Source of the DNA: DASUGM01 sp036274055
Lineage (GTDB): Bacteria; Acidobacteriota; Vicinamibacteria; Vicinamibacterales; SCN-69-37
Length of the DNA stretch: 59,488 bases
Direction of reading: 5' to 3'
Assembly (NCBI GenBank): GCA_036274055.1
Contig: DASUGM010000304.1
Coordinates: 1 to 59,488, forward strand
How positions within the stretch are numbered: position 1 is the stretch's first letter; each line of letters starts with the position of its first letter. This document shows, piece by piece, positions 24,893-34,089 of this stretch. The notes beneath the pieces were generated by a model. The model ran no database searches. It was given only the letters and a program-made list of their open reading frames with translations, and was not told where the DNA came from. The position numbers were made by a program, and so were the translations under genes.

Positions 24893-26628
24893 TGCAGCGC
24901 CGCCTCTGGGTAGACGTGCCCGTCGACGGCGCGCGCGTCGATGCCGCGGCCGCCGCCCTCGGCGTGCCGCCGGTCATCGCCCGGTTGTTGTGTCAGCGCG
25001 GCCTCGACGATCCCGACGCCGCCCGCCGGTTCCTGGCGCCGTCGCTGTCGCAGCTGCACGATCCATTTTTGCTCGCCGGGATGCGGCCGGCCGTCGACCG
25101 CCTGATGGGTGCCATCGCCCGGCGCGAAAAAATCGCCATTCATGGCGACTACGACGTCGACGGCATCACCGCGACGGTGATCCTGCGCCGGGCCATCGAA
25201 ATCCTGGGCGGCGACGTCGCCCACTTCGTGCCCGACCGGATCAAGGACGGCTACGGCCTGCAGCCGGAAACGATCGAGCGGCTGCATGCCGCCGGCGCGG
25301 CGATTGTCGTCTCGGTCGACTGCGGCATCCGTGCCGGCGCCGCGGCGCAGCGGGCGCGCGAGCTCGGTGTCGATCTGATCATCACCGATCACCACGAGCC
25401 GGAAGCGACGCTGCCGGCCGCGCTGGCCGTGATCAATCCCAAACGGCACGACTGCGACTACCCGGAGAAGATGCTGGCCGGCGTCGGCGTCGCCCTCAAG
25501 CTGGTGCAGGCGCTGCTCCAGGAGAGCGGCCGCGGCGCCGATCTGCTGCCGCACTTCATCAAGGTCGCGGCGATCGGCACGCTGGCCGACGTGGTGCCAC
25601 TGCTCGGCGAGAACCGCGTCATCGCGCGGTGCGGACTCGACGGTTTGTCGGTCGGTCCGCACGGCGCCGGCATCGAAGCGCTGCTGTCGGAGAGCGGCCT
25701 GCTCGGCCGCGCGCTCGACAGCTTTCATGTCAGCTTCGTGATCGCGCCGCGCCTCAACGCCGCCGGCCGGATGAGTTCACCGGACATCGCCGTCGATCTC
25801 CTGCTGATGAAGGGCCGGAGCGACGAGATCACCGGACGGGCGCGCGATCTGGCGCGACAGCTTTCCGAGGAAAACACCAGACGGCAGGAACAGGAAGCGA
25901 CGATCGTTGCCGACGCCAGGCGCATGATCGACAAGGACCCGTCGGTCGGCGCCCAGAACATCCTGATTGTCGCCGGACACGACTGGCACCGCGGCGTCAT
26001 CGGGATTGTCGCCTCGAAGCTGGTCGAGGCCTACTGCAAGCCGGCGCTGGTGCTCTCGATCGAAGACGGCATTGCCTACGGATCGGGCCGCAGCATTGCC
26101 GCGTTCGATCTGCTGGCCGGGCTCGAGTCGGTGGCCGATGTGTTTCTCCGCTTCGGCGGCCACAAGGTGGCGGCCGGCGTCACCCTCGACGCGGCGCGCA
26201 TCGGCGAACTCCGCGCGCGGTTGACGCTGTGGGCCAACGACCGGCTGAGCCCGCAGGACCTGGTGCCGCGGCTGCGCATCGACGCGCCACTCGGCCTGCG
26301 CGAGATCTCGAGCGAGGTGATCGAAGGCCTCAACCGCCTCGGGCCGTATGGCGCGGCCAATCCCAAGCCGGTGTTTCGCGCCTCGCCGGTGGATCTGATC
26401 GAAGCCCCGCGCCGCCTCAAGGACCGCCATCTTGCCTTGCGCGTCAAACAGAATGGCCGCGCGTTTCGAGCGATGGCATGGCGGGCGATCGACCGTGAAG
26501 CCTATTTGACGGCCAATCGATACGGACTGGAGCTGGCGTATTCGCTCGAGCAGAGCGAGTACCGCGGAGAAAAAGTGGTCGAGTTGACGGTCGCCGACGT
26601 CCGCGTTCCACAGGAGATTCTGGTGTGA
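24892..26628 (+). CDS. recJ: Single-strand-specific 5'-3' exonuclease RecJ
   Basis: The 578-residue DHH-family nuclease acts in recombination and mismatch repair. Motifs: HGDYDVDGITAT (residues 84-95), SVDCGIR, then ITDHHEP, INPKRHDC, and in the DHHA1 part APRLNAAGRM and GRSIAAFDLLAGL with FGGHKVAAGVTL, followed by an OB-like C-terminal domain. All metal-binding Asp/His positions are visible. The start is the ATG that overlaps the accA stop. Its stop overlaps the next GTG (GTGA), tying it to the LPS transport genes. Confidence 0.95.
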   Translation: MQRRLWVDVPVDGARVDAAAAALGVPPVIARLLCQRGLDDPDAARRFLAPSLSQLHDPFLLAGMRPAVDRLMGAIARREKIAIHGDYDVDGITATVILRRAIEILGGDVAHFVPDRIKDGYGLQPETIERLHAAGAAIVVSVDCGIRAGAAAQRARELGVDLIITDHHEPEATLPAALAVINPKRHDCDYPEKMLAGVGVALKLVQALLQESGRGADLLPHFIKVAAIGTLADVVPLLGENRVIARCGLDGLSVGPHGAGIEALLSESGLLGRALDSFHVSFVIAPRLNAAGRMSSPDIAVDLLLMKGRSDEITGRARDLARQLSEENTRRQEQEATIVADARRMIDKDPSVGAQNILIVAGHDWHRGVIGIVASKLVEAYCKPALVLSIEDGIAYGSGRSIAAFDLLAGLESVADVFLRFGGHKVAAGVTLDAARIGELRARLTLWANDRLSPQDLVPRLRIDAPLGLREISSEVIEGLNRLGPYGAANPKPVFRASPVDLIEAPRRLKDRHLALRVKQNGRAFRAMAWRAIDREAYLTANRYGLELAYSLEQSEYRGEKVVELTVADVRVPQEILV

Positions 26629-28859
26629 GGTGGCAGCGCGCCGCGCGGTGGCTGTTTGCGATCGCCGGCCTCGGCTGCGCGGTGGCGCTCTATGTGCTGA
26701 CGCGCGAGCGGCCGGCCGCCATCAACCGTGAGGAAGGCCCGGTGCTGACGAAGGGCGCGACCGCGCAGTCGAGCGGCGGCGTGGCCAACCGCTATCGCCT
26801 CAACCTGCTGATCGCCTCGATCGAACATCACGGCGAAGAAGTCTTCGAAGACGGGCGCGTGGTCTGGAAGCGCGCCACCATGACCTTCAAAGAAGACGGC
26901 ACCGTCATTTCGGCCGACAGCATCGAGTCGAAAGGGAAGTCCGGCGGTCAGGGCATGCCCGCGGAGCTGGTCCTCACCGGCACGGTCAAGCTGACCGGCA
27001 AGGACGGCGAGACCGCTGAAGCCGACGCAGCCACCTATAACGAAACCACCGGCATCCTGGTCATCCCCGACGACGTCAAATTCACGCGCGGCAAGATGGC
27101 CGGCAGCGGCAAGAAGGCGACCTACACGCGCCAAACCGGGGTCTTTCTGATCCAGGAAGAGGGCCACGTCGTCCTGCTGCCGACCGATACGAGCGGGCCG
27201 GTCGACGCCAGGTCGACGTCGGTGACATTCAATCGCGCCAATCGCTCGATGCTCTTCGCCGGCAAGGCGGTAATCACCCGCGCCGACGAAACGATGTCGA
27301 GTGAAAACGCGACGCTATATCTCGCCGACACCGATGACACCTTCCGCGTCATCGAGTTGCGCGCCAACGCCCGCGTGACGCCGATGCCCGGCAAGCCCTC
27401 GAGCGTGCCCGACATGCAGGCCGACAACATCGACCTTGCGTTCTATCCGGCCACGCAGATGCTGCAGCAGGGACATCTCGCCGGCAACGCCCGCATGGTG
27501 CAGACCGGCGAGCGCGGCGCGCGGTCGATCATCGCGCCGACGATCGACTTCGGGACCGCGCCCGACGGCAAGACGCTCACGCGCCTGGACGCGCGCAAAC
27601 CGGTCGAAGTGCAGTTGCCGGCCTCCAAGGACGCTCCGGCGCGCCGCGTCACCGCGCAGACCCTGGTCGCGCAGGGCGACGATCAGCACGGACTGACGCG
27701 CGCGTTGTTCGAGGGCGGGGCGAGGTTCGAAGAGATGATTCCCGCGGCCGCCGGACAGCCGGCGCGGACGCGGGTCGGCGAGGCCCGCAGCCTGAGTCTC
27801 GCTCTCAAGGGCCAGCTCGACACCATCGACGACGCGACGTTCACGGACAACGTCAAGTTCGTCGACGGCGACACCACCGGCGTCGGCGACATCGGCATCT
27901 ACTACTCGGCGCGCGAAGAGTTATGGCTGCAGCCGCAGCCCAGGAACACCAGGCGGCCGCCGAATGTGATCAGCCAGGACATGACCATCGACGCGGCCGA
28001 GATCATCAAGGTCGACTTGAAGAACGACAACGTCTCGGCCAAACGGGATGTCAAGACGGTGATGGCCAACAGCGACAAGGGCGCCACGAAGTCCGCGTCG
28101 ACGCTCTTCGATCCAACCAAGAAGGTCCTGGGTTTCGGCGACGAGTTCGCCTACGACAGCGCCAGGAAGACCGCGCGGTTCGTCGGCGCCCGAACGAAAC
28201 CCGCGCAACTGCGGCAGGTCGACAATGAGGACGTCACCGAAGTCTTCGGTCTGGAGCTGGTCCTGTTCAAGGACACCAGCGACCTCAACGCGACCGGTGC
28301 GGTCCGCTCGATCTTCAGCGTCACCGACGACGGCGCGCCGGCTTCCGGGACCAAAGCGGCCACGCCCGCGGTGAAGCGCCGCTACGACATCACCAGCGAG
28401 ACGCTCGTCTACAAAGACGGCGCCCATCTGGCGACGTACACCGGAACGCCAGGCGTCCCCGCCATTCTCAAGGCCGGCACCGAGGGCAACATCGAAGCGG
28501 CCCGCATCGACCTGCGCCTCGCCGAAGCGTCGCGATCGCTCGAACGGCTCGACGCCGCGCGCAGCAAGGACCCGCGCGGCGACTTCACCGGCGAGACGAT
28601 TTTCGCGACGCTCGAGGGCGGCCGCGAGGCCCGCGGCGATGTTCTGATCTACGATGCGCTCACCGGACGTTACACATTGAAGGGCAAACCGCTGTTCATC
28701 AAGTCGAAGGAAAGCGACGGCACCTGCAGCCTTTCGAGCGGGTCGGAAGCGATGTTCTCGAAAGCGGGCGGCGACCCGCAGTTCCCGCGCGAGAAAAACC
28801 CCGGCGGGTCGTCCTCGGAGAAGAAGGACTGTTCCATTTCGATCAAGGCCATCAAATAG
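26625..28859 (+). CDS. LptC/LptA (OstA-like) fused LPS-export protein
   Basis: The 744-residue protein has one N-terminal membrane anchor (residues 9-24, LFAIAGLGCAVALYVL), an LptC-like region, and then repeated beta-jellyroll stretches of the OstA/LptA type: LTGTVKLTGKDGETAEADAATYNETTGILVIPDDVKFTRGKMAGSGKKATY, SENATLYLADTD and a C-terminal GDVLIYDALTGRYTLKG. Normal LptC and LptA are about 190 residues each, so this is a long anchored version that could bridge the periplasm alone. It is followed directly by lptB with no gap, and the separate permease (LptF-LptG) is at 49.4 kb. GTG start at the RecJ overlap. Confidence 0.8.
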   Translation: MRWQRAARWLFAIAGLGCAVALYVLTRERPAAINREEGPVLTKGATAQSSGGVANRYRLNLLIASIEHHGEEVFEDGRVVWKRATMTFKEDGTVISADSIESKGKSGGQGMPAELVLTGTVKLTGKDGETAEADAATYNETTGILVIPDDVKFTRGKMAGSGKKATYTRQTGVFLIQEEGHVVLLPTDTSGPVDARSTSVTFNRANRSMLFAGKAVITRADETMSSENATLYLADTDDTFRVIELRANARVTPMPGKPSSVPDMQADNIDLAFYPATQMLQQGHLAGNARMVQTGERGARSIIAPTIDFGTAPDGKTLTRLDARKPVEVQLPASKDAPARRVTAQTLVAQGDDQHGLTRALFEGGARFEEMIPAAAGQPARTRVGEARSLSLALKGQLDTIDDATFTDNVKFVDGDTTGVGDIGIYYSAREELWLQPQPRNTRRPPNVISQDMTIDAAEIIKVDLKNDNVSAKRDVKTVMANSDKGATKSASTLFDPTKKVLGFGDEFAYDSARKTARFVGARTKPAQLRQVDNEDVTEVFGLELVLFKDTSDLNATGAVRSIFSVTDDGAPASGTKAATPAVKRRYDITSETLVYKDGAHLATYTGTPGVPAILKAGTEGNIEAARIDLRLAEASRSLERLDAARSKDPRGDFTGETIFATLEGGREARGDVLIYDALTGRYTLKGKPLFIKSKESDGTCSLSSGSEAMFSKAGGDPQFPREKNPGGSSSEKKDCSISIKAIK

Positions 28860-29585
28860 ATGGCGACGCTGCGGACAGAACAGCTCACCAAGTCATTCGG
28901 CGGGCGCACCGTGGTGCGCAACGTCAGCCTCGACGTCTCGTCCGGCGAAGTCGTCGGCTTGCTCGGCCCCAACGGCGCCGGCAAGACGACGACGTTCGGG
29001 ATGGTCGTCGGCCTGACCGGCCCCGACTCGGGACGCGTGCTGCTCGATGACCTCGACGTCACCTCGGACCCGATGTACATCCGCGCCCGCAAGGGCATCG
29101 GTTACCTGCCGCAGGAAGCCTCGATTTTCCGGGGCCTGACCGTCGAGCAGAACATCCTGGCGATCCTCGAGACCCTGTCGATCGACGGCGCGACGCGGCG
29201 GGCACGGCTCGCCGAGCTGCTCTCGGAGCTGAACCTGACGCCGCTGGCGCGGTCGAAGGCCTACACCTTGTCCGGCGGCGAACGCCGGCGCGTCGAGATC
29301 ACCCGCGCGCTCGTCAACCGGCCGCAGTTCATGCTCCTCGACGAGCCGTTTGCCGGCATCGACCCGATCGCGGTCTCGGACATTCAGAAAATCGTCGTCC
29401 ACCTCAAGGATCGCGGCATCGGCGTCCTGGTCACCGACCACAACGTCCGCGAAACACTGAAAATCACCGATCGCGCCTACATCGTGCACGATGGCGTGAT
29501 CTTCAAGAGCGGCACCCCGGGGAGCCTGGCGGCCGACGAGGAAGTCAAGCGTATTTATCTCGGGGCCGATTTCCGGTTGGACTAA
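28860..29585 (+). CDS. lptB: LPS export ABC transporter ATPase LptB
   Basis: The 241-residue ATPase powers lipopolysaccharide extraction from the inner membrane. It has Walker A GPNGAGKTT (36-44), the LptB-type Q-loop region YLPQEASIFRGL, signature LSGGERRR, Walker B FMLLDEPFAGIDP and switch DHNVRETL with a final IYLGADFRL, the typical LptB C-terminus. The ATG immediately follows the TAG of the LptC/A-like gene. It is followed by rpoN, the same lptB-rpoN-hpf order as in proteobacteria. Confidence 0.96.
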   Translation: MATLRTEQLTKSFGGRTVVRNVSLDVSSGEVVGLLGPNGAGKTTTFGMVVGLTGPDSGRVLLDDLDVTSDPMYIRARKGIGYLPQEASIFRGLTVEQNILAILETLSIDGATRRARLAELLSELNLTPLARSKAYTLSGGERRRVEITRALVNRPQFMLLDEPFAGIDPIAVSDIQKIVVHLKDRGIGVLVTDHNVRETLKITDRAYIVHDGVIFKSGTPGSLAADEEVKRIYLGADFRLD

Positions 29586-29623
29586 AGCCGGATAAGATTG
29601 AGGTCGGGACAAGACACGGACGC

Positions 29624-31054
29624 ATGGCGATTCAGCAGAAACTCCACGCGCGGCTGGTTCAGAAGCTCATCCTGACGCCGTCTCTGCAGCAGGCAATCAA
29701 GCTGCTGCCGATGACGACGGTCGAGCTGGCCGAATTGCTGAACCAGGAAATGGTCGAGAACCCGATGCTCGAAGAGGTTCCGACCGAAGAGACCGCCCAG
29801 GATCCGGCGCAGGTCGCCGAGCAGGCCGAAGTCGACAAGCAGGCCGAGAAAAAGAAGGAAGATTCCTGGGACGATCAGGATTACGAGTACTTTTTCGGCG
29901 AGTACCTCGACGACGGCTACCGCCCGCGCCAGCCGCAGGAAGTCAAAGAGCTACCGCCGATCGAGAACACGCTGTCCTCGAAGGGCTCGCTCGCCGACCA
30001 CTTGACCTGGCAGCTGAACCTGCAGGCCGCCGACGACACCACCCGCGAGATCGGCATCGCCATCATCGGCAACATCGACGACGACGGCTACCTCGTCGCG
30101 TCGGTCAACGAAATCGCGCAACTCGGAGAATGGGACGTCTCCCAGGTCGAAAAAGCGCTCGAGCACGTCCAGGGCTTCGATCCGATCGGCGTCGGCGCCC
30201 GCGACCTCCAGGAATGCCTGCTGCTGCAGCTGCGCCACCACGGATTCGGCGGGACGCCGGTCGAGACGCTGGTGCGCGACCATTTGCGCCTGCTTCAGCA
30301 CAACAAGATCCTCGAGCTCGCCAAGGCGCTCAACTGCGAGCCTGAAGAGATCAAGGCGCACCTCGACGTCATCAAGCACCTCGATCCGAAGCCGGGCTCG
30401 CGTTACAGCCCGTCGGATTCGCAGTACGTCATCCCCGACGTCTACATCATCAAGACCGACGAGGGCTACAAGGCGGTGCTCAACGAAGACGGCCTGCCGC
30501 AGCTCCGCATCAGTCCGGTCTACCGTCGCCTGCTCGACAAGAGCGGGGAGAACTCGGACGAAACCCGGGCCTACGTCAAAGACAAATTCAAGTCGGCGCT
30601 GTGGCTGCTCAAGTCGGTCGACCAGCGGCAGAAGACGATCCTGAAAGTCGCGACCAGCATCATCACGTTCCAACGCGCCTTTCTCGACAGCGGCATCGAG
30701 CATCTGCGGCCGCTGGTCCTGCGCGACGTCGCCAACGACATCGGCATGCACGAGTCGACGGTCTCGCGCGTCGTCAACAACAAGTACATGCACACGCCGC
30801 AGGGTGTGTTCGAACTGAAGTACTTCTTTCACAGCGGCATCAGCAGTTCGTTCGGCGAGAGCGTCTCGTCGGTGACGATCAAGCAGCGGATCCGCAAGAT
30901 CATCGAAGCCGAGGACGCCAAGCGTCCGCTCAGCGACTCGAAGATCATGAACATTCTCCAGAAGGAAGGCCTCGTGCTGGCGCGACGCACGATCGCCAAG
31001 TATCGGGAAGAGCTCAAGATTCCGACGTCGAACCAGCGCAAAGTAATGTTCTGA
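29624..31054 (+). CDS. rpoN: RNA polymerase sigma-54 factor
   Basis: The 476-residue sigma factor needs AAA+ activators. Region I is intact (LILTPSLQQAIKLLPMTTVELAELLNQEMVENPMLEE, residues 15-52), followed by an acidic linker (EDSWDDQDYEYFFGEYLDD). The core-binding domain, the helix-turn-helix (HESTVSRVVNNKYMHTPQGVFELKYFF) and the RpoN box ARRTIAKYRE (453-462) complete it. The start ATG has no strong ribosome binding site. Followed by hpf and the PTS regulatory genes. Confidence 0.97.
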   Translation: MAIQQKLHARLVQKLILTPSLQQAIKLLPMTTVELAELLNQEMVENPMLEEVPTEETAQDPAQVAEQAEVDKQAEKKKEDSWDDQDYEYFFGEYLDDGYRPRQPQEVKELPPIENTLSSKGSLADHLTWQLNLQAADDTTREIGIAIIGNIDDDGYLVASVNEIAQLGEWDVSQVEKALEHVQGFDPIGVGARDLQECLLLQLRHHGFGGTPVETLVRDHLRLLQHNKILELAKALNCEPEEIKAHLDVIKHLDPKPGSRYSPSDSQYVIPDVYIIKTDEGYKAVLNEDGLPQLRISPVYRRLLDKSGENSDETRAYVKDKFKSALWLLKSVDQRQKTILKVATSIITFQRAFLDSGIEHLRPLVLRDVANDIGMHESTVSRVVNNKYMHTPQGVFELKYFFHSGISSSFGESVSSVTIKQRIRKIIEAEDAKRPLSDSKIMNILQKEGLVLARRTIAKYREELKIPTSNQRKVMF

Positions 31055-31109
31055 TCGGCGCGCGTCGACGGGCAGGGCCGGACAGCTATCTCCAAGCACT
31101 GGCTGACAG

Positions 31110-31490
31110 ATGACACTCACGGTCACGGGTAAACAAGTCAACGTCACGGCGAGCATCCGCGAGCAGATCGCCCGCAAGCTGCGCCGGATCGGGCGCCGGC
31201 TGAACGACAGCATCGTCTCGGTCGCGTGCGTGCTGACGGTCGAACGTCAGCAGGCGGTCTGTGAAATGACCCTGCACGCCCGTGGCGACCACATGCTCCA
31301 CGGCATCGGCCGTCATAACGAGATGCGCGGCGCGATTGCGGCGGCGTTCGTCAAGGTCGAGCATCAGGCCCAGAAGCTCGCCGACAAATGGAAGACGCGC
31401 CGCAAGACCCGGCTGCCGGTAACCCGGCCGTCGCGGCCCGCCCCGGCCGAGCCGGCGGCGGCGGCACGGCGTCGGCGGACGCGAGGGTAG
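31110..31490 (+). CDS. hpf: Ribosome hibernation promoting factor (HPF/RaiA family)
   Basis: The 126-residue protein has the beta-alpha-beta fold of the family: TVTGKQVNVTASIREQIARKLRRIGRRLNDSIVSVACVL, VCEMTLHARGDHMLHGIGRHNEMRGAIAAAFVKVEHQAQKLADKWK. The C-terminus is a basic, Pro/Ala-rich tail (RRKTRLPVTRPSRPAPAEPAAAARRRRTRG) and lacks the dimerisation domain of the long HPF form. Its position directly after rpoN matches the proteobacterial rpoN-hpf order. Expected role: binding to the 30S subunit and reducing translation in slow growth. Next gene starts four bases after its stop. Confidence 0.9.
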   Translation: MTLTVTGKQVNVTASIREQIARKLRRIGRRLNDSIVSVACVLTVERQQAVCEMTLHARGDHMLHGIGRHNEMRGAIAAAFVKVEHQAQKLADKWKTRRKTRLPVTRPSRPAPAEPAAAARRRRTRG

Positions 31491-31494
31491 CTCG

Positions 31495-32472
31495 GTGACA
31501 GGCGGCGTCAGTGTCGGCGCCCTGGTCGGCGCGCGTGGCGCCGCCAACGGCCTCGATCTCGACGTGCTGGCCGGCGCCGCCGGGCTCGAACGCCGGATCA
31601 CGCTGCCGTACATCCAGAAAACCGGGCTCGCGGTCGCCGGCTTCGACGAATACCTGCGCAGCGGTCGCGTCCTGGTCTTCGGCGAAAGCGAGATCCGGTT
31701 TCTCGAACGGCTGTCGCAGCCCGAACGCGCCCAGGCGCTGCGGCGGCTGTTCACCCGCGATTTGCCGTGCGTGCTGATTACGACCGCGCTCGACGGCCCC
31801 GTCGAGCTCGCCTCGGAGGCGGAGCGCGCCGGCGTGCCGCTGTTGCGCACGGCGCTGTCGACGCCGATCGCGATCGCGCGGCTGACCAACCTGCTCGAGG
31901 ACCATCTGGCGCCGAGTGAGATCCGCCACGGCGTCCTGCTCGACATTCTCGGCCTCGGCGTGCTGCTCACCGGGGAAAGCGGCATCGGCAAAAGCGAGTG
32001 CGCCATCGATCTCGTCGTCCGCGGCCACCGGCTGGTGGCCGACGACACGGTCGAGATCCGCTGTCGCGGCGAGGCCATCCTGATCGGCACGTGCCCGGAG
32101 CTGACCCGGCACCACGTCGAGATTCGCGGGCTCGGCCTGGTCAACGTCACCGATCTGTTCGGCGTCTCGGCGACGCGCGCCTCGAAGCGCGTCGAGCTCG
32201 TCGTTCATCTGGAACGCTGGGAGTCAGGCCGCGAGTACGACCGGCTCGGCATCGAATCCTCGGCGGTCGGCATCCTCGGCGTCCAAGTCCCGTGCGTGAC
32301 GATGCCGGTCGCGCCGGGACGGAACCTCGCGATGCTCGTCGAAGTGGCGGCGCGCAATCAGCTGCTGCGCTCGCGCGGCCGGCATGCGGCGCGGCTGCTC
32401 GCCGAGCGGCTTGAACGCCAGCTCGAGCGCCTCGCCGATCGCGACGACGATCCGGAGGCCGACGGTCTGTGA
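31495..32472 (+). CDS. hprK: HPr kinase/phosphorylase
   Basis: The 325-residue enzyme phosphorylates and dephosphorylates HPr at Ser46. The N-terminal domain (residues about 10-130) precedes the Walker A GESGIGKSE (160-168), then LVADDTVEIRCRGE and the HprK signature region EIRGLGLVNVTDLFGVSA, with the C-terminal VPCVTMPVAPGRNLAMLVEVAARN. The HPr encoded downstream has Ser46 in the expected SILGLL context, so the pair is likely functional. GTG start at 31495; its stop overlaps the rapZ GTG. Confidence 0.95.
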   Translation: MTGGVSVGALVGARGAANGLDLDVLAGAAGLERRITLPYIQKTGLAVAGFDEYLRSGRVLVFGESEIRFLERLSQPERAQALRRLFTRDLPCVLITTALDGPVELASEAERAGVPLLRTALSTPIAIARLTNLLEDHLAPSEIRHGVLLDILGLGVLLTGESGIGKSECAIDLVVRGHRLVADDTVEIRCRGEAILIGTCPELTRHHVEIRGLGLVNVTDLFGVSATRASKRVELVVHLERWESGREYDRLGIESSAVGILGVQVPCVTMPVAPGRNLAMLVEVAARNQLLRSRGRHAARLLAERLERQLERLADRDDDPEADGL

Positions 32473-33377
32473 GCGCCCGCAAGCGCTCCGCGGTCAAGCT
32501 CGGGCCCAAGGCGGCGGCCTTTGTCGTCGTCACCGGCCTTTCGGGAGCGGGGAAGTCGCACGCGATTCGTGCCCTCGAAGACCTCGGCTATTTCTGCGTC
32601 GACAACCTGCCGGTCGCGTTGATCCCGACGTTCGCGGATCTGACGCTCAACCCGCGCGGGGAAATGCGCCGCGCCGCGGTCGTCGTCGACGTCCGTGAAG
32701 GCAGCGGCCTGGCTCGGTTCCCAACCGTCTACAAGGCGCTCAAGCGGCGCGCGCCCGATCAGATTCGGCTGGTCTTCCTCGACGCCGCTGACGCCGCGCT
32801 GGTCCGGCGCTTCAGCGAAACGCGGCGGCCGCATCCGCTCGGCGACGATCGCTCGGTGAGCGAGAGCATCGCCGAGGAGCGCCGGCGGCTGCAGCCGATG
32901 CGCCGGCTGGCGGATCAAGTGCTCGACACCAGCGCGCTGACGGTGCACGAGCTGCGCCGGCGGATTCTCGAATCGACCGGCGGCGCCGAGACCGTCACGC
33001 CGCTCGTCGTCACGATCATGAGCTTCGGCTTCCGCCGCGGCGTGCCGCCCGACGCCGATCTCGTCTTCGACGTGCGCTTCCTTCCCAATCCGCACTTTGT
33101 GACCTCGCTGCGGCCGTGGAGCGGCCGTCATGCGCGCGTCGCCAACTTCGTGCTGCGCGCGCCGGCGGCAGGAAAGTTCCTCCGCCTCACCACCGGACTG
33201 CTGAAGTTCCTGCTGCCGCAGTACATCGCCGAGGGCAAGACCTACCTGACGATTGCAATCGGCTGCACCGGCGGCCGCCATCGATCGGTGGCGCTCGCCG
33301 AAGCGCTGGGCCGGCGGCTGCGGAAAGCGCGCGGCATCCAGTTGCGCGTCCGTCACCGCGACGTCGCGGAGGAATAG
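32469..33377 (+). CDS. rapZ: RNase adapter / nucleotide-binding protein RapZ
   Basis: The 302-residue protein has Walker A GLSGAGKS (23-30), YFCVDNLPVALIP, VVVDVREGSG, and the C-terminal domain with FGFRRGVPPDADLVFDVRFLPNPHFV and the signature AIGCTGGRHRSVALAE. In E. coli RapZ links amino-sugar metabolism to RNA decay through GlmZ; the small RNA is not known to exist here, so the local role is open. The GTG overlaps the hprK stop (GTGA). The hprK-rapZ-EIIA-HPr order is like that in other bacteria with HPr kinase. Confidence 0.95.
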   Translation: MSARKRSAVKLGPKAAAFVVVTGLSGAGKSHAIRALEDLGYFCVDNLPVALIPTFADLTLNPRGEMRRAAVVVDVREGSGLARFPTVYKALKRRAPDQIRLVFLDAADAALVRRFSETRRPHPLGDDRSVSESIAEERRRLQPMRRLADQVLDTSALTVHELRRRILESTGGAETVTPLVVTIMSFGFRRGVPPDADLVFDVRFLPNPHFVTSLRPWSGRHARVANFVLRAPAAGKFLRLTTGLLKFLLPQYIAEGKTYLTIAIGCTGGRHRSVALAEALGRRLRKARGIQLRVRHRDVAEE

Positions 33378-33388
33378 AGGGTTCGCCG

Positions 33389-33826
33389 ATGACATCCGAC
33401 CTGGCGATTGGCGTCGTCGTCGTCACTCACGGGCAGCTCGCGACCGAGTTGCTCAACGCCGCCGAGATGATCGTCGGCGACCTGCCGCGTTTCGCCGCGG
33501 TGTCGATCGGCTGGCATGACGACGTCAACGTCGCGCGCGAGGCGATTCAGCGCGCGGTCGCGCGCGTCGATCAGGGCGCCGGAGTGCTGGTGTTGACCGA
33601 CATGTTCGGCGGCACGCCATCGAACCTGGGGTTGTCGCTGCTCGAGGCGGGCCGGGTCGAGGTCGTCACCGGCGTCAACCTGCCGATGCTGATCAAGCTG
33701 GCGCGCGCGGAGGCGGGGGATCTGCTGGCGATCGCCCGGCAATTGTGCGACCACGGCCGCGCCGCGATTCGCGTCGCTTCCGAGCTGCTGCGCGCCGATC
33801 GCGAATCCGGGGGCCGCGACACGTGA
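33389..33826 (+). CDS. PTS mannose-family EIIA component
   Basis: The 145-residue EIIA-Man domain has the phospho-accepting His in VVTHGQLA (H14) and the fold motifs GVLVLTDMFGGTPSNLGLSLL and VVTGVNLPMLIKL. It has no fused EIIB and no EIIC/EIID gene follows, so it probably serves as a phosphorylation-state signal rather than in sugar uptake. The ATG at 33389 has a GAGG-type ribosome binding site. Its stop overlaps the HPr GTG. Confidence 0.9.
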   Translation: MTSDLAIGVVVVTHGQLATELLNAAEMIVGDLPRFAAVSIGWHDDVNVAREAIQRAVARVDQGAGVLVLTDMFGGTPSNLGLSLLEAGRVEVVTGVNLPMLIKLARAEAGDLLAIARQLCDHGRAAIRVASELLRADRESGGRDT

Positions 33827-34089
33827 TCGCGCGCGAGATCCCGATCGTCAACCCACTTGGCCTGCACGCGCGCGCGGCGGCGCGCTTCGTCAAGCTTGCC
33901 GGCGGCTTCCGCAGCCAGATCAAGGTCACACATCGCGCCCGGACGGTCGACGGCAAGAGCATCCTCGGCCTGCTGCTCCTCGCCGCGGCGCGTGGATCGA
34001 CGGTTACCGTCGCCGCCGACGGCCCGGACGAGACCGGCGCGCTCGATGCGCTGGCGGACCTCGCCGCGCGCGGCTTCGAGGACGCATGA
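33823..34089 (+). CDS. ptsH: Phosphocarrier protein HPr
   Basis: The 88-residue protein contains His15 in NPLGLHARAA (phosphorylated by enzyme I) and Ser46 in GKSILGLLLL (the HPr kinase site), both in standard places. The GTG at 33823 overlaps the EIIA stop and places these residues at exactly 15 and 46, which supports this start. Its own stop overlaps the ptsI ATG (ATGA), so EIIA, HPr and EI are translationally linked. The intact Ser46 fits the hprK gene 1.5 kb upstream. Confidence 0.93.
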   Translation: MIAREIPIVNPLGLHARAAARFVKLAGGFRSQIKVTHRARTVDGKSILGLLLLAAARGSTVTVAADGPDETGALDALADLAARGFEDA

